DNA of 64,000 nt from Panacibacter microcysteis (GCF_015831355.1 NZ_JADWYR010000001.1:2046001-2110000); one strand, 5' to 3'. Numbered from the stretch's first letter, positions 28,501-37,932 are shown. Numbers and translations are program-made. Notes: generated from the letters alone by a model not told the origin.

Positions 28501-28725
28501 CCTTCTAACTTTTTGAAGAAATTAAGTATTGAGAATTTCCGAATTTATTTGCAGTCTGCTAATCTTTTTACCATTACCAAGTATAAGGGACTTGATCCGG
28601 AATTGCAGTCAATTACAGATGTTAATAATCCTGGTAGTGCCGCAGGTGCAACAAATCTGGGTATTGATCAGGGTAATTATCCACACACGCCGTCTTATTT
28701 GATTGGCATTAATCTTAATTTCTAA
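25516..28725 (+). CDS. SusC/RagA TonB-dependent outer membrane transporter 1
   Basis: 1069 aa. The signal peptide ends near AFAQK (about residue 29). A carboxypeptidase-regulatory-like beta domain (about 30-110) and the TonB box DEIVVTGY precede the plug domain (about 125-240, with IIDGVRGNI and GVIIVTTKRG) and a large beta-barrel to the C-terminal aromatic strand. No STN domain is seen, so anti-sigma signalling is not predicted. It imports a glycan, peptide or other bulky ligand through the outer membrane with its SusD partner 11 bases downstream. No glycoside hydrolase is in the immediate vicinity, so the ligand cannot be inferred. Confidence 0.95.
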   Translation: MRQKIDCLAVRLCAAFFFVFLSATAFAQKTVSGTVTSAKDNQPIIGASVLVKGTNVGVATSATGSFSINVPSGKNKLVISSVGFDDMEVDVTSQSSVTVSLKEKSSSLDEIVVTGYTAQKKKEITGAVAVVNVKDMRQVPVGTGEEALQGRASGLTVISSGQPGAPSDIRIRGVTTFGNNQPLVIIDGVRGNITNINTNDIESIQVLKDASAAIYGVAGANGVIIVTTKRGKAGKAKVSYDGYYGVTTKGPGYDMANTAEEGNAIWQQRINSGLSVGDEGWGHKQFGYGATPVIPDYITPAGASEGDPGTNPELYNINSNQITKANKIGTDWYDVITRNAPMQSHNISVSSGTDKSAFYFSFGYLNQQGIARFQYNKRYSVRANTIFNVGNKIRIGENAFVFYQQNPKFGNQGEGSPFSVAFREDAIIPVYDIMGNFAGTKSQDLGNARNPYADIYRTKDNRSNKWNIQGNVFAEVDLLKHFTARTSFGGVVDNNYYYNFNFVGYENAEGNTGANSFSEGSSYNSNWTFTNTLTYNNSFGNHNVKLLLGTEAVNYYGRNLSGTRSNYFSEDPNYWVLGAGTGAQSNAGGAYQSSFWSQFAKLEYGYAGKYLLNASIRRDGASVFAEDVRYGYFPGASAAWRISQENFMKNVSFFNDLKLRVSWGIMGTSGNVLNTNPYNLYSTRLGKSAYDISGNSTTPYAGFYKSNVGNPGTTWEEDVITNVGIDATILKNKIDVTIEWYKKRVNGLLYQAQGPQWASILVGDADLPYVNVADNQNTGIDLNLTYHANLNKDLKLDVTGIFTSYKNKIISIPGSGYFFGPTIRNVQIQRNEVGHPLGAFYGYEVVGLYQSQEDIDKSPTQSGSRLGNFKYRDVNSDGKIDDQDRTYIGNPHPDFTYGLNLALSYKNIDLSAFFYGSKGNDIFNQTQYYTDFPDFFKGGIRREVAVNSWTPENTNTSIPALYNTGSFSSDQAVNSYFLSKGSYLRCKQLQIGYRLPSNFLKKLSIENFRIYLQSANLFTITKYKGLDPELQSITDVNNPGSAAGATNLGIDQGNYPHTPSYLIGINLNF

Positions 28726-28745
28726 TCCTAACTTATTTGGTCTAT

Positions 28746-30515
28746 ATGAAAAAGATAAAATTTAAATTTATAATACCAGCCGGACTCTCGCTTTTTGCAG
28801 TCTTAGCTGCCTGTAGTAAAGATTTTCTGAATAAACCACCTTTAGGAACCTTAAACCCGGAAATTGTTGCCACTGAAACAGGGGTTCAGGGGATTCTCAT
28901 AGGAGCTTATTCACTAGTCGATGGCGAAGGTGCTTCTGGTGACGGTTTTGCATCCGGGGCTTCCAACTGGATTTATGGTGGTGTAGCAGGGGATGATTCA
29001 TATAAAGGATCAGACCCGTCCGATGTAGCTGATGCTGCTCCTATGGAAGACTGGTCGATCACTCCTACCAATGGGGCAATTCCTCAGAAATGGAAGCTTT
29101 GTTATTCAGGTGCGTCGCGTTGTAATGATGTGTTAAGAGTATTGCCTTTGGCAACTGATATCGCCCCTGAGTTGTCAACAACAATAACCGCCCAAGCCAG
29201 ATTCTTACGCGCTTATTTTCATATGGAATTGAAAAAAGTTTTCAATAACATTGTCTATGCAGACGAGTTGAATACTTTAGAGACAACTACAAACACGGTA
29301 GATGCGTGGCCTAAAATTGAAGCTGATCTACAATTTGCGGCGGATAATCTCCCTGACTCATGGGGCGCTGACGTTGGTAGAGCTAATAAATGGGCTGCTA
29401 AAGCAATGCTTGCGAAGGCATACATGTTTGAGCATAAATATGCAGAGGCATATACACTTCTGAAAGACATTATTGCAAATGGTAAAACAGCTAAAGGCGA
29501 GAAGTATGCGCTAATGCCTCACTACTACTCCAATTTTAATCCTGCACAAAAGAATAGTGCTGAGTCGGTTTTTGCAGCGCAGACATCAGTACAGGATCAA
29601 TCTTCTGTAGACTGGGGTGGCGATCCGAATGGTAACTACGGAGACATTTTAAACTTTCCTTATAACGGTGGTCCTGGTGGTTGTTGCGGTTTCTACAACC
29701 CATCACAGGATCTTGCCAATGCATACAAAACAGACGCTAATGGCTTGCCATTGCTTGATACCTGGTACACTGGTTTAAGTGTTAGCGCTGTTACAAGTCC
29801 CTATGTTGGAACGCTTGATCCAAGAATTGACTGGGTAATGGGTAGAAAAGGAATCCCTTACCTGGATTGGGGTCCACATCCAGGTGACGCATGGATCAGG
29901 AATCCCGGTGCCGATGGCCACTTTAGCCCTAAGAAGAATGTTTATGCATCATCTCAAAAAGATCAGTATTCTGACGTAGGTAGTGCATACTGGGGACCTA
30001 CCCAACTTGTGGCAAACAACGTGAATATTATACGTTTTTCCGATGTAATTCTTTGGGCTGCCGAATGTGCTGCCGATGCAGGCGATCTTACAGCCGCTAA
30101 AGATTATGTGAACCAGGTTCGTAGCAGGGCAGCAGATCCAACAGGATGGGTTTACAAGAACAGCGATTACAATGCCGGTGCAGCAATGTATGCTACACAA
30201 ACTACTCCTGCTGACAACTACAAGATCGGTTTGTATACATCATTCCCTTCTAAGGAGTATGCTGTTAAAGCTGTTCAGTTCGAAAGAAGATTGGAACTTG
30301 CAATGGAAGGCCACCGTTTCTTCGACCTTGTAAGGTATGGAACCGCAAACACCGTGTTGAATGCGTATTACGACAGGGAGAGAGCATTCATGCCATTAAA
30401 AGCAAATGCTAAATGGACTCCAAACAAAAACGAGTACTTCCCAATACCACAGGGCGAGATTGACAACCTTAATTCAGATGGTACTGAAAGATTGGTGCAA
30501 AACCAGGGTTACTAG
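28746..30515 (+). CDS. SusD/RagB outer membrane lipoprotein 1
   Basis: 589 aa when started at MKKIKFK (28746). The lipobox is AVLAAC with Cys at about residue 23, giving a surface lipoprotein that forms the lid over the SusC barrel. The SusD fold is supported by the TPR-rich middle (RFLRAYFHMELKKVFN, NKWAAKAMLAKAYMF) and the RagB C-terminal block (FERRLELAMEGHRFFDLVRYG). A GGCCGFYNPSQ motif is shared with the second SusD. It is 20 bases downstream of SusC 1, and a strong terminator follows. Confidence 0.93.
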   Translation: MKKIKFKFIIPAGLSLFAVLAACSKDFLNKPPLGTLNPEIVATETGVQGILIGAYSLVDGEGASGDGFASGASNWIYGGVAGDDSYKGSDPSDVADAAPMEDWSITPTNGAIPQKWKLCYSGASRCNDVLRVLPLATDIAPELSTTITAQARFLRAYFHMELKKVFNNIVYADELNTLETTTNTVDAWPKIEADLQFAADNLPDSWGADVGRANKWAAKAMLAKAYMFEHKYAEAYTLLKDIIANGKTAKGEKYALMPHYYSNFNPAQKNSAESVFAAQTSVQDQSSVDWGGDPNGNYGDILNFPYNGGPGGCCGFYNPSQDLANAYKTDANGLPLLDTWYTGLSVSAVTSPYVGTLDPRIDWVMGRKGIPYLDWGPHPGDAWIRNPGADGHFSPKKNVYASSQKDQYSDVGSAYWGPTQLVANNVNIIRFSDVILWAAECAADAGDLTAAKDYVNQVRSRAADPTGWVYKNSDYNAGAAMYATQTTPADNYKIGLYTSFPSKEYAVKAVQFERRLELAMEGHRFFDLVRYGTANTVLNAYYDRERAFMPLKANAKWTPNKNEYFPIPQGEIDNLNSDGTERLVQNQGY

Positions 30516-30533
30516 TAGTCTTATATGTATAGT

Positions 30534-30566
30534 AAAAAGGTAGAGCTCTGGCTCTACCTTTTTTAT
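30534..30566 (+). terminator. Strong terminator after susD 1
   Basis: Perfect 8-bp stem GGTAGAGC / GCTCTACC with a 4-base loop (TCTG), preceded by five A and followed by six T, so it can work on both strands. It ends the susC/susD 1 operon. Confidence 0.93.
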
Positions 30567-30619
30567 TATTGTGTGAACAAAACCAACCGATATAATGGTC
30601 GCGTGGTTTACATTTACGC

Positions 30620-30692
30620 ACCCGATGCCATATTTGTTGCAGTACAAGAGTGCGACGCAACAAAAGCTTCATTGAAAGTATTTGCCGGGTAC
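30620..30692 (-). repeat. Intergenic repeat copy 9 (core A)
   Basis: Minus-strand core TTGCGTCGCACTCTTGTAC at 30642-30660; left arm GTACCCGGCAAATACTTTC and right arm ATGGCATCGGGTGCG, giving an ACCCG...CGGGT inverted end pair. Confidence 0.9.
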
Positions 30693-30740
30693 ATACTACA
30701 ATACACTATTCGTTTAAAGCTTAAAACATCAGGAGATAAC

Positions 30741-32303
30741 GTGAGCGTAAGGAACCAGTTAATTACAGCCTTTTGCATATTGATAACTTGTATTAGCCTG
30801 GCTTCATGTAAGCAATATCAAAAAAATAGAAGTCACCAACACGTAAGCGATGAAAGTATTGAAGCGGGTGAGAAACTGGCCGCAATTTATTGCCAGTCCT
30901 GCCATGCATTGCCAGACCCGAAAGACCTCGATGCCAAAAGCTGGGAGAGCGGCGTGCTTCCTATGATGGGGCCGCGTCTGGGCATCTTTGAGCACAACTA
31001 TAAAACTTATCCGTCTTATAAGCATGATAAAGATATTGGTGCTGCTTTTTATCCCGCCCGGGCTGTACTTACCAGCACGCAATGGCAGAACATTGTAGAT
31101 TATTATACGTCACTTGCGCCAGACAGTCTGCATGCTTCCGCAAACGATCGACCCATCGAAAAACAACTGCCATTGTTCCAGGCTTTGAATCCTCAGACAA
31201 CCAATGATAGTGCCCGCATTTGCTTTGTAGGGATAGATACCAGCAGGCAAAATCATACACTGCTCATCAATGATGTAAACAACAGGAGTGTAACAAGATA
31301 TAACAACAGGTTACAGGCAGTTGACTCAATTTATGCACAGTGGCCCGTTGTTGACGTTGACCAACTGAATGATAGCGCTATCGCATGTAACATTGGTATT
31401 ATGATACCAAACAATGGCACTACAGGTACCGCAAATAAGATCAGGCTTGGTAAAGAACAACGAATGGAATATGATACTTCGGTAATGTTCGGCGGCCTGA
31501 GGCGGCCTGTTCAGATCACCGCTGTTGATTTTAATAATGATGGTAAGCAGGACTACCTGGTATGTGAATATGGCAATCTTAAAGGAATGCTATCGTGGTT
31601 TGAAAACAAAGGGAGTAATGTGTATGACAAGCATGTAATAAGAGAGGTGCCGGGTGCTATTAAAGCATTTATTCAAGATGATAACAATGATGGCTTGCAG
31701 GACATATTTGTTTTGTTTGCACAGGGCGATGAAAGTATCTTTTTGTATACCAATAAAGGCAAAGGCAGCTTCGAAGAAAAGCGCCTGCTGCGCTTTATCC
31801 CGTCTTTTGGTTCAACAAGTTTCGATCTTGCAGACATTAACAAAGATGGTTTTAATGACATCGTGTATACCTGCGGAGATAATGCAGATTTTTCTCCGGT
31901 ATTAAAGCCGTATCACGGCTTATACATTTACCTGAATGATGGTAAGAATAATTTTACCCAACAATTTTTCTTTCATATCAATGGATGCTTTAAAGCAATT
32001 GCAAGAGATTTTGATAAAGACGGGGATATCGATATTGCTACCATTTCATTTTTCGCAGATTACATCAACAGGCCGGAAGAAGGTTTTGTCTATTTCGAAA
32101 ACAAAGGCAGCTTAAACTTCAGCGCATCTACCATTCCCGCCACACAATCGGGCCGGTGGCTAACAATGGACGCAGGCGATCTGGATGGTGATGGCAGGCT
32201 GGATATAGTGCTCGGGAATTTTTCAGCACCGGCAATGTTCAAATCTGCCAGGTCATTTGAAAAGGGACCTCCATTCCTGCTGCTCAAAAATGTAAAAAAA
32301 TAG
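30741..32303 (+). CDS. Lipoprotein with c-type heme motif and FG-GAP repeats
   Basis: 520 aa from GTG at 30741, chosen because AGGAG lies 5 bases upstream and because the lipobox SLASC (Cys23) then falls at the right place; an open frame further upstream runs through a repeat copy. Residues 51-55 are CQSCH, the covalent heme c motif, and a Met a few dozen residues on (MMG) could be the axial ligand. From about residue 230, five Ca-binding FG-GAP/VCBS motifs (DFNNDGKQD, DDNNDGLQD, DINKDGFND, DFDKDGDID, DLDGDGRLD) suggest a beta-propeller. The role of a heme on a propeller protein is not known here; a surface electron-transfer or oxidoreductase role is inference. Confidence 0.78.
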   Translation: MSVRNQLITAFCILITCISLASCKQYQKNRSHQHVSDESIEAGEKLAAIYCQSCHALPDPKDLDAKSWESGVLPMMGPRLGIFEHNYKTYPSYKHDKDIGAAFYPARAVLTSTQWQNIVDYYTSLAPDSLHASANDRPIEKQLPLFQALNPQTTNDSARICFVGIDTSRQNHTLLINDVNNRSVTRYNNRLQAVDSIYAQWPVVDVDQLNDSAIACNIGIMIPNNGTTGTANKIRLGKEQRMEYDTSVMFGGLRRPVQITAVDFNNDGKQDYLVCEYGNLKGMLSWFENKGSNVYDKHVIREVPGAIKAFIQDDNNDGLQDIFVLFAQGDESIFLYTNKGKGSFEEKRLLRFIPSFGSTSFDLADINKDGFNDIVYTCGDNADFSPVLKPYHGLYIYLNDGKNNFTQQFFFHINGCFKAIARDFDKDGDIDIATISFFADYINRPEEGFVYFENKGSLNFSASTIPATQSGRWLTMDAGDLDGDGRLDIVLGNFSAPAMFKSARSFEKGPPFLLLKNVKK

Positions 32304-32390
32304 CTCCACCCATGCCTTTGTTTGTAAAAGAATAAGTTTGCCAAAGCAATGCATGGCTGTGTAAAACACATAAATTGCAATAAATATTTT

Positions 32391-32483
32391 GTACCCGGCA
32401 GCAGTAATACTATTAAACATCGTTGCGTCGCACTCTTCAACTGCACAGCAGGTATGAGCTGAAGCGATCTGTTTTTTGGCTGC
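32391..32483 (+). repeat. Intergenic repeat copy 10 (core A, long right arm)
   Basis: GTACCCGGCAGCAGTAATAC, core TTGCGTCGCACTCTT at 32423-32437 then CAAC, and a right arm with GCTGAAGCGATCTG. The GAAGCGATCTG/CAGATCGCTTC arm also occurs in the copies at 41561 and 50601. Confidence 0.85.
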
Positions 32484-32524
32484 TATTGTAATACAAACAT
32501 TCATCCTGCCTTGAAATCGATGCC

Positions 32525-34468
32525 ATGAAAAGTTACTTTCTCTTTTGTTGTTTCGTTATCATCGCGCCTTTGGTGAAGGCACAGTTATGTTCCGGAACAT
32601 TAGGAGATCCTATCATCAACATGAATTTTGGAGCAGGTGGAAACTTTAGCATGCCCGGGAAAACTACCACCTTTGAGCGTACAGGTGGCTGCCCCGGCAA
32701 GGGTCAGTACGTTATAAGCAGTTTTCTTTTTGGCTGCGGCAGTAATGATGATAAATCGTGGATCAAAATGATTGGCGATCATACCGGAGATCTCAATGGC
32801 AATTACATGCTCATTAACGCAGAGAGTACGCCCGGCACTGTTTTTACAGATACAGCCAATGATCTGTGCGATAACACCAACTATGTCTTTTCCGGTTGGA
32901 TTTCGAATGCTATGCAGCATTTCACCTGCGGTGGAAACCCTGTTCTGGCCAACGTTACTTTTACCATCAAAACACTTGATGGTACAATACTCGCATCAGC
33001 TTCCACAGGGGATATTCCGGTTGCAGATGACAGGCTATGGGTACAATATGGTGTTGCATTCAATACGCCGGCCAATACACCATCTGTAATTGCCAGTATT
33101 ACTACAAATCCCAGTCCCGGCTGCGGAAGCGGTTTTGTAATAGATGATATCACATTGCAAAGTTGTGGGCCTTTGGCGGCCATCACACTTGATGGCAGTA
33201 CAGAGCCTGGTTACGTGTGTGCTGATTACTCAAATCCATTTATATTACAGGGAAATATATCTGCCGGTTTTGCAAATCCTGCTGTTCAATGGCAGGCCAG
33301 TACAGACTCAGGTAAAACATGGCAGGATATTGCGGGGGCTCAATCTGCCCTGTATGCCATTCCACGAAGAACTAGTGGACACATTGAATATCGGATGGTT
33401 GCGGCAGAAAATGCAAACATTGGTTCCATCAATTGCAGAATTGCGTCTAATGTTATACCGACCGAAATTTACCCCGTACCACCGCACGATCCTCCACAAA
33501 ACATTATTGGCTGTTTACAGAAAGATCTTTTACTTCCTGCAACAGATCCGTCGGCTTTGGAGGTATTGTGGAGAGGCCCCAACAGTTATGTTTATTCCGT
33601 AGCCGATCCCCGTGCCACTATTCCATCAGTCGGCTATAAAGACACAGGGCTATATACACTCAAGCAAACATTTTATTATGGCTGCACAAAGTTTGATTCG
33701 TTTTACCTGAAAATTTACCCGGGCACTACTATCTCAGCGCAACCGGCTAAAGCGGTTTGTGAAGGGCAGAGTCAGCAGTTGCTCGTGTCCGCTTCCGGAG
33801 GAGGGTCATTTAAATGGTATCCTTCTGCAGGATTGTCAGATGATGCTGTTCCTAACCCTGTTGCCACTCCGGGAGATACAACTGAATATAAGATTGTTGT
33901 AACAAATAGTTACGGTTGCAAAGATTCCACTTACCTAACTATCAACGTATATAGAAATCTCGAACTCAGTGCAGGAATAGATAAAGTCATTCTTGAAGGA
34001 GATACTGCTGTTTTGGATGCCAGGGTAAAAGGTACATTGGTTAATTTTTCATGGGCTCCCAATACGTTTATTGACAATATCAATACAGTGAAACCAAAGG
34101 TCAATCCGGTGAAAAGCACAGAATATACTATCACAGCAAGTTCAGCAGTCGGCTGCGGATCAGGTACTGATAAAGTAATGGTAACTGTTTATAAGGACAT
34201 CAGGGTACCGAATGCTTTTACTCCAAACGGGGATGGTAAAAATGATAAATTCAGGATAATCCCGTTGGATACTTATCGAGTACAACAATTTTTGATATTT
34301 AACCGATGGGGTAAATTATTATTCAGAACCAATGACAAGTACAAAGGTTGGGATGGAACTTACAATGGCATGCTTCAACCTGCCGGCGTTTATGTTTATC
34401 GATTGGAGCTGGTGAATGTCCAGGAAAAATCGCTCGTGAAGCAGGGAACGCTTACGTTGCTTCGGTAA
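32525..34468 (+). CDS. Type IX secretion (type B sorting) surface protein
   Basis: 647 aa, signal peptide ending at VKAQL. The N-terminal 190 residues form a disulphide-rich beta domain with eight or more cysteines (for example CGSND, CGGNP, GCGSG) resembling a carbohydrate-binding module. Ig/PKD-like beta domains follow, with the repeated GGSFKWYPSAGLSDDAVPNP and SFSWAPN type elements. The last 85 residues are the gliding-motility/CHU_C sorting domain (VPNAFTPNGDGKNDKF, IFNRWGKLLF, WDGTYNGMLQPAGVYVYRLE). It is exported by the type IX system and displayed or released; binding of extracellular polymer is inference. It lies between the two SusC/D cassettes. Confidence 0.9.
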   Translation: MKSYFLFCCFVIIAPLVKAQLCSGTLGDPIINMNFGAGGNFSMPGKTTTFERTGGCPGKGQYVISSFLFGCGSNDDKSWIKMIGDHTGDLNGNYMLINAESTPGTVFTDTANDLCDNTNYVFSGWISNAMQHFTCGGNPVLANVTFTIKTLDGTILASASTGDIPVADDRLWVQYGVAFNTPANTPSVIASITTNPSPGCGSGFVIDDITLQSCGPLAAITLDGSTEPGYVCADYSNPFILQGNISAGFANPAVQWQASTDSGKTWQDIAGAQSALYAIPRRTSGHIEYRMVAAENANIGSINCRIASNVIPTEIYPVPPHDPPQNIIGCLQKDLLLPATDPSALEVLWRGPNSYVYSVADPRATIPSVGYKDTGLYTLKQTFYYGCTKFDSFYLKIYPGTTISAQPAKAVCEGQSQQLLVSASGGGSFKWYPSAGLSDDAVPNPVATPGDTTEYKIVVTNSYGCKDSTYLTINVYRNLELSAGIDKVILEGDTAVLDARVKGTLVNFSWAPNTFIDNINTVKPKVNPVKSTEYTITASSAVGCGSGTDKVMVTVYKDIRVPNAFTPNGDGKNDKFRIIPLDTYRVQQFLIFNRWGKLLFRTNDKYKGWDGTYNGMLQPAGVYVYRLELVNVQEKSLVKQGTLTLLR

Positions 34469-34547
34469 TTGGAAACGCTCTAAAATGTGGAGAATTCATT
34501 CATTCAGAATGAGATATCACAACAAATTCCTAAAAAATAGTATAATT

Positions 34548-34620
34548 TTTTTAACAAAATATTATTTTTCCCCTAATTTAGACTGTCCCAATTAATAAAA
34601 ACAACACCAAACAGCCGTTT
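34548..34620 (+). promoter_or_regulatory. Promoter and leader of susC 2
   Basis: TTTAACAAAAT, TTCCCCTAATTTAG and GTCCCAATTAA line up with the region before the first susC gene (25448-25515). TAATTTAG is the probable -7 element. No clear -33 TTTG is seen. Confidence 0.42.
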
Positions 34621-37600
34621 ATGAGACAAAAAATCGATTGCTTGGCCGTGCGCCTTTGCGCGGCCTTTATTCTCGTTTTTCTTTCCGTTGCAGCATTTGC
34701 GCAAAAAACCGTCTCGGGCACTGTAAAAAGTGCGAAAGACAATCAGCCGATCGTTGGTGCATCGGTTTTGGTTAAAGGCACAAGTGTAGGTGTAGCAACT
34801 TCCGCTACAGGTACATTTACAATTAATGTACCTGCCGGCAAAAACACGCTTGTAATCTCTTCTGTGGGCTTTGACGAAATGGAAGTAGATGTTACGAGCC
34901 AGACGAATGTAACCGTATCGCTAAAAGACAAATCGTCTACGCTGGATGAGATTGTGGTTACAGGTTATACAGCACAACGGAAAAAGGATATCACTGGTTC
35001 CGTTACGGTGGTGAATACCAAAGAATTGCTGGCAAATCCAGGCTCTAACGTTGAAAGCCTTCTACAAGGTAAAGCTTCAGGCGTTACCGTTGGTACATCG
35101 GGCGTACCAGGTGCCGGTGCGTCAATCCGTATTCGTGGATTTACTACTTTCAATCAGAATGAACCTCTGTACGTAGTGGATGGTGCACGCGTTAGCTCTA
35201 TCTCTGATCTTAACCCGAATGATATTGAGTCTCTGCAGGTACTGAAAGATGGTTCTTCCGCTGCCGCCTATGGTGCAGCCGCAGCTAATGGTGTAATCAT
35301 CATCACAACCAAAAGAGGAAAAGGTAAACCGAAAGTTACTTATGATGCATATTATGGTGTGCAGTCACTCACAAAAAAATATGACCTGTTAAATACCGCT
35401 GAATATGGCGAGTATCTTTTAAGACTTCAGCTTGGCTCCGACCTACCTCCAGGAACTACTAAGTATAATTTAGGACAATACAATGGCGGTCAAGACTCAA
35501 CAGATGTTCCAATCATTCCTGACTACATTCTAGCTGGCTCTGGTAGTAGCGTAATGGAAGGTGATCCCGAAGATCGCGCAAACCCTGCAAAATACAAGCT
35601 AAATCTTAATGACGTTAATGGATCCGGTACCTATTTAATAGTTGCTGCAAATAAAACAGGAACAGACTGGATGGATGCTATTACTAAAGCCGCCCCAATG
35701 CAAAGCCATAATCTTAGCGTATCGGGAGGATCGGAAACAGGTAACTATGTTTTAGGTTTAAACTATTTTGACCAGGATGGGATTATAGTATTCACTGGTT
35801 ACAAAAGATATTCAATCAGGGCGAATACCAATTTTGTAATTAAAAATAAGGTTCGCCTTGGAGAGAATTTACAGGTAAGCATAATTGATAAGCATGGGTT
35901 TAACAACCAGGATGAAGGAAATGCTATTTCAATGTCTTACCGTATGCAGCCTATCGTTCCGGTATATGATATAGCGGGAAATTTCGCAGGAACAAGAGGA
36001 TCAAACCTTGGAAATGCCTCTAATCCATATGCTGATCTTTACAGGGGGCAAAATAACAAAGACAAAAAGGTTGGTATCATAGGATCGGCGTACGCTGAAG
36101 TAGATTTCCTTAAGTATTTCACGTTGAAAACAGTACTTGGAATGGATTATAGCAACGGATGGTATAATTATTTCAACATACCGGCTTATGAAAATGCAGA
36201 AGGCAGAGGTGGAGTAGGAGAATATGGCGAGGGTCATAATTATGGATATACGATGACATGGTACAATACATTAAATTTTCATAAAACATTTGGATTAGAT
36301 CATGACATAAGAGCCCTTATCGGAACTGAAATGGTACAGGGACAGGGAAGAGGTGTTTTTGCAAGAAATAACAATTACTTTTTGTTTGAGAGGCTTTTTC
36401 AGCAGGTTAGTACCGGCCTGGGAACTACACCCTATGGTGAGAGCTACGAATATAGATTCCGCAAATATTCACCGATTATAGGTAAAATCGATTACACTTA
36501 TTCAAATAAATATCTACTTAGTGGAACGTTTAGAAGAGACGGATCATCAAACGCATTTGGTCCTAATTCCAAATATGGAAACTTTATTTCTGGTAGCGCG
36601 GGATGGAGAATATCAGAAGAAAAATTTATGCAGGGAAAGATCGATTGGCTTAACGATCTTAAGCTTCGGGTCGGATATGGTCTACTAGGAAATGACAACA
36701 CTGTAGATTTTGGATTTATAACTTCTTACGTATTTGATCCTTTTGCAGCAGGATATCCTATTGACGGAAATAATACAGGATTTACCCCGGGAATGATGCA
36801 CAGATCCATAGGTAATCCAGATATTAAATGGGAACAGTCAGCAACTACAAATGTTGGTTTGGATGCCACTTTATTCAAAAGTAGCCTTAATATAGTTTTA
36901 GATCTTTATACCCGCAAAACCACTGATCTGATTTATGACAGACAATTAGACCCCACTTTATACGGTGGAAATATATTCAGACAGCCAACAAATATTGGTG
37001 ATATGACTAATAAAGGTATTGATTTGGCTGTGAGCTATAGAGGTGGTAACCGAGATTTCAAATATGATGCTGGTATAAACTTCTCTTTATATCGTAACAA
37101 GGTGGGTAATATCGCTGATCCATATTTCGAAGGAAGTAGATCTAGAATTGATCCATTTAACAGGTCTGTTACAGGTCAGCCTATTTCGATGTTTTATGGT
37201 TATATCATCGATGGATTTTTTCAAACGCAGGCAGACATGGACGCAATCGTTCAGAATAATGAGGGTATTGGGAAATGGAGATACAAAGACTTATCTGGTC
37301 CGGAAGGAAAGCCTGATGGTATTATTGATGTAAACGATAGAACTTTCATGGGAAATCCACATCCTAATTTCACGATGGGATTTAATTTCAATGCTTCTTA
37401 CAAGAATTTTGACGTAAGCACGTCTTTATATTGGAAAAATGGTGGCGATATTGTGAACTATGTTCGGTATTGGACTGATTTCAATACATTTCAGGGCAAC
37501 AGGGACAGAAGGGTTTTATATGATAGCTGGACTCCTGAGAATACCAATGCCAAGCTGCCTGTACTTGATGGTTCTGATGGCGCTAGCGGCCAGGTACCCG

Positions 37601-37896
37601 TAAGTTATTACGTAGAATCTGGTGGATACTTGAGACTTAGAAATTTATCCATCGGTTACTCCTTGCCTGCAAATATTCTTAAGAGGTTAAGCATTGACAG
37701 ATTCCGCATTTATGTTCAGGCCCAGAACCTATTTACAATTACAAAATATACTGGCTTAGATCCTGAAATCTCAACTCAAATTGTAGGTCGGAACGACTAC
37801 AGATCTAGAAGATCCGATGCAAACAGCCTCGGGGTAGATTACGGAAATTTCCCAACGCCAAGAATAATTTCTGTAGGAGCTAACGTTGTATTTTAG
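34621..37896 (+). CDS. SusC/RagA TonB-dependent outer membrane transporter 2
   Basis: 1091 aa. Same organisation as SusC 1: signal peptide, regulatory-like beta domain, TonB box DEIVVTGY, plug domain, barrel. Its first about 115 residues are nearly identical to SusC 1 (MRQKIDCLAVRLCAAF opens both) and the DNA is similar there too, while the barrels are more diverged, as expected for duplication followed by ligand divergence. It is paired with SusD 2, starting 36 bases downstream. The ligand is not known. Confidence 0.95.
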   Translation: MRQKIDCLAVRLCAAFILVFLSVAAFAQKTVSGTVKSAKDNQPIVGASVLVKGTSVGVATSATGTFTINVPAGKNTLVISSVGFDEMEVDVTSQTNVTVSLKDKSSTLDEIVVTGYTAQRKKDITGSVTVVNTKELLANPGSNVESLLQGKASGVTVGTSGVPGAGASIRIRGFTTFNQNEPLYVVDGARVSSISDLNPNDIESLQVLKDGSSAAAYGAAAANGVIIITTKRGKGKPKVTYDAYYGVQSLTKKYDLLNTAEYGEYLLRLQLGSDLPPGTTKYNLGQYNGGQDSTDVPIIPDYILAGSGSSVMEGDPEDRANPAKYKLNLNDVNGSGTYLIVAANKTGTDWMDAITKAAPMQSHNLSVSGGSETGNYVLGLNYFDQDGIIVFTGYKRYSIRANTNFVIKNKVRLGENLQVSIIDKHGFNNQDEGNAISMSYRMQPIVPVYDIAGNFAGTRGSNLGNASNPYADLYRGQNNKDKKVGIIGSAYAEVDFLKYFTLKTVLGMDYSNGWYNYFNIPAYENAEGRGGVGEYGEGHNYGYTMTWYNTLNFHKTFGLDHDIRALIGTEMVQGQGRGVFARNNNYFLFERLFQQVSTGLGTTPYGESYEYRFRKYSPIIGKIDYTYSNKYLLSGTFRRDGSSNAFGPNSKYGNFISGSAGWRISEEKFMQGKIDWLNDLKLRVGYGLLGNDNTVDFGFITSYVFDPFAAGYPIDGNNTGFTPGMMHRSIGNPDIKWEQSATTNVGLDATLFKSSLNIVLDLYTRKTTDLIYDRQLDPTLYGGNIFRQPTNIGDMTNKGIDLAVSYRGGNRDFKYDAGINFSLYRNKVGNIADPYFEGSRSRIDPFNRSVTGQPISMFYGYIIDGFFQTQADMDAIVQNNEGIGKWRYKDLSGPEGKPDGIIDVNDRTFMGNPHPNFTMGFNFNASYKNFDVSTSLYWKNGGDIVNYVRYWTDFNTFQGNRDRRVLYDSWTPENTNAKLPVLDGSDGASGQVPVSYYVESGGYLRLRNLSIGYSLPANILKRLSIDRFRIYVQAQNLFTITKYTGLDPEISTQIVGRNDYRSRRSDANSLGVDYGNFPTPRIISVGANVVF

Positions 37897-37932
37897 TCAA
37901 TAAAAGTTATTAATTATTTTAAAATTTGTGTA

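Noticed and set aside
30525-30740. Longer N-terminus for the cytochrome/FG-GAP protein
   Set aside because: The upstream frame runs through the susD terminator and a repeat copy. GTG at 30741 has an AGGAG 5 bases before it and gives a proper lipoprotein signal.
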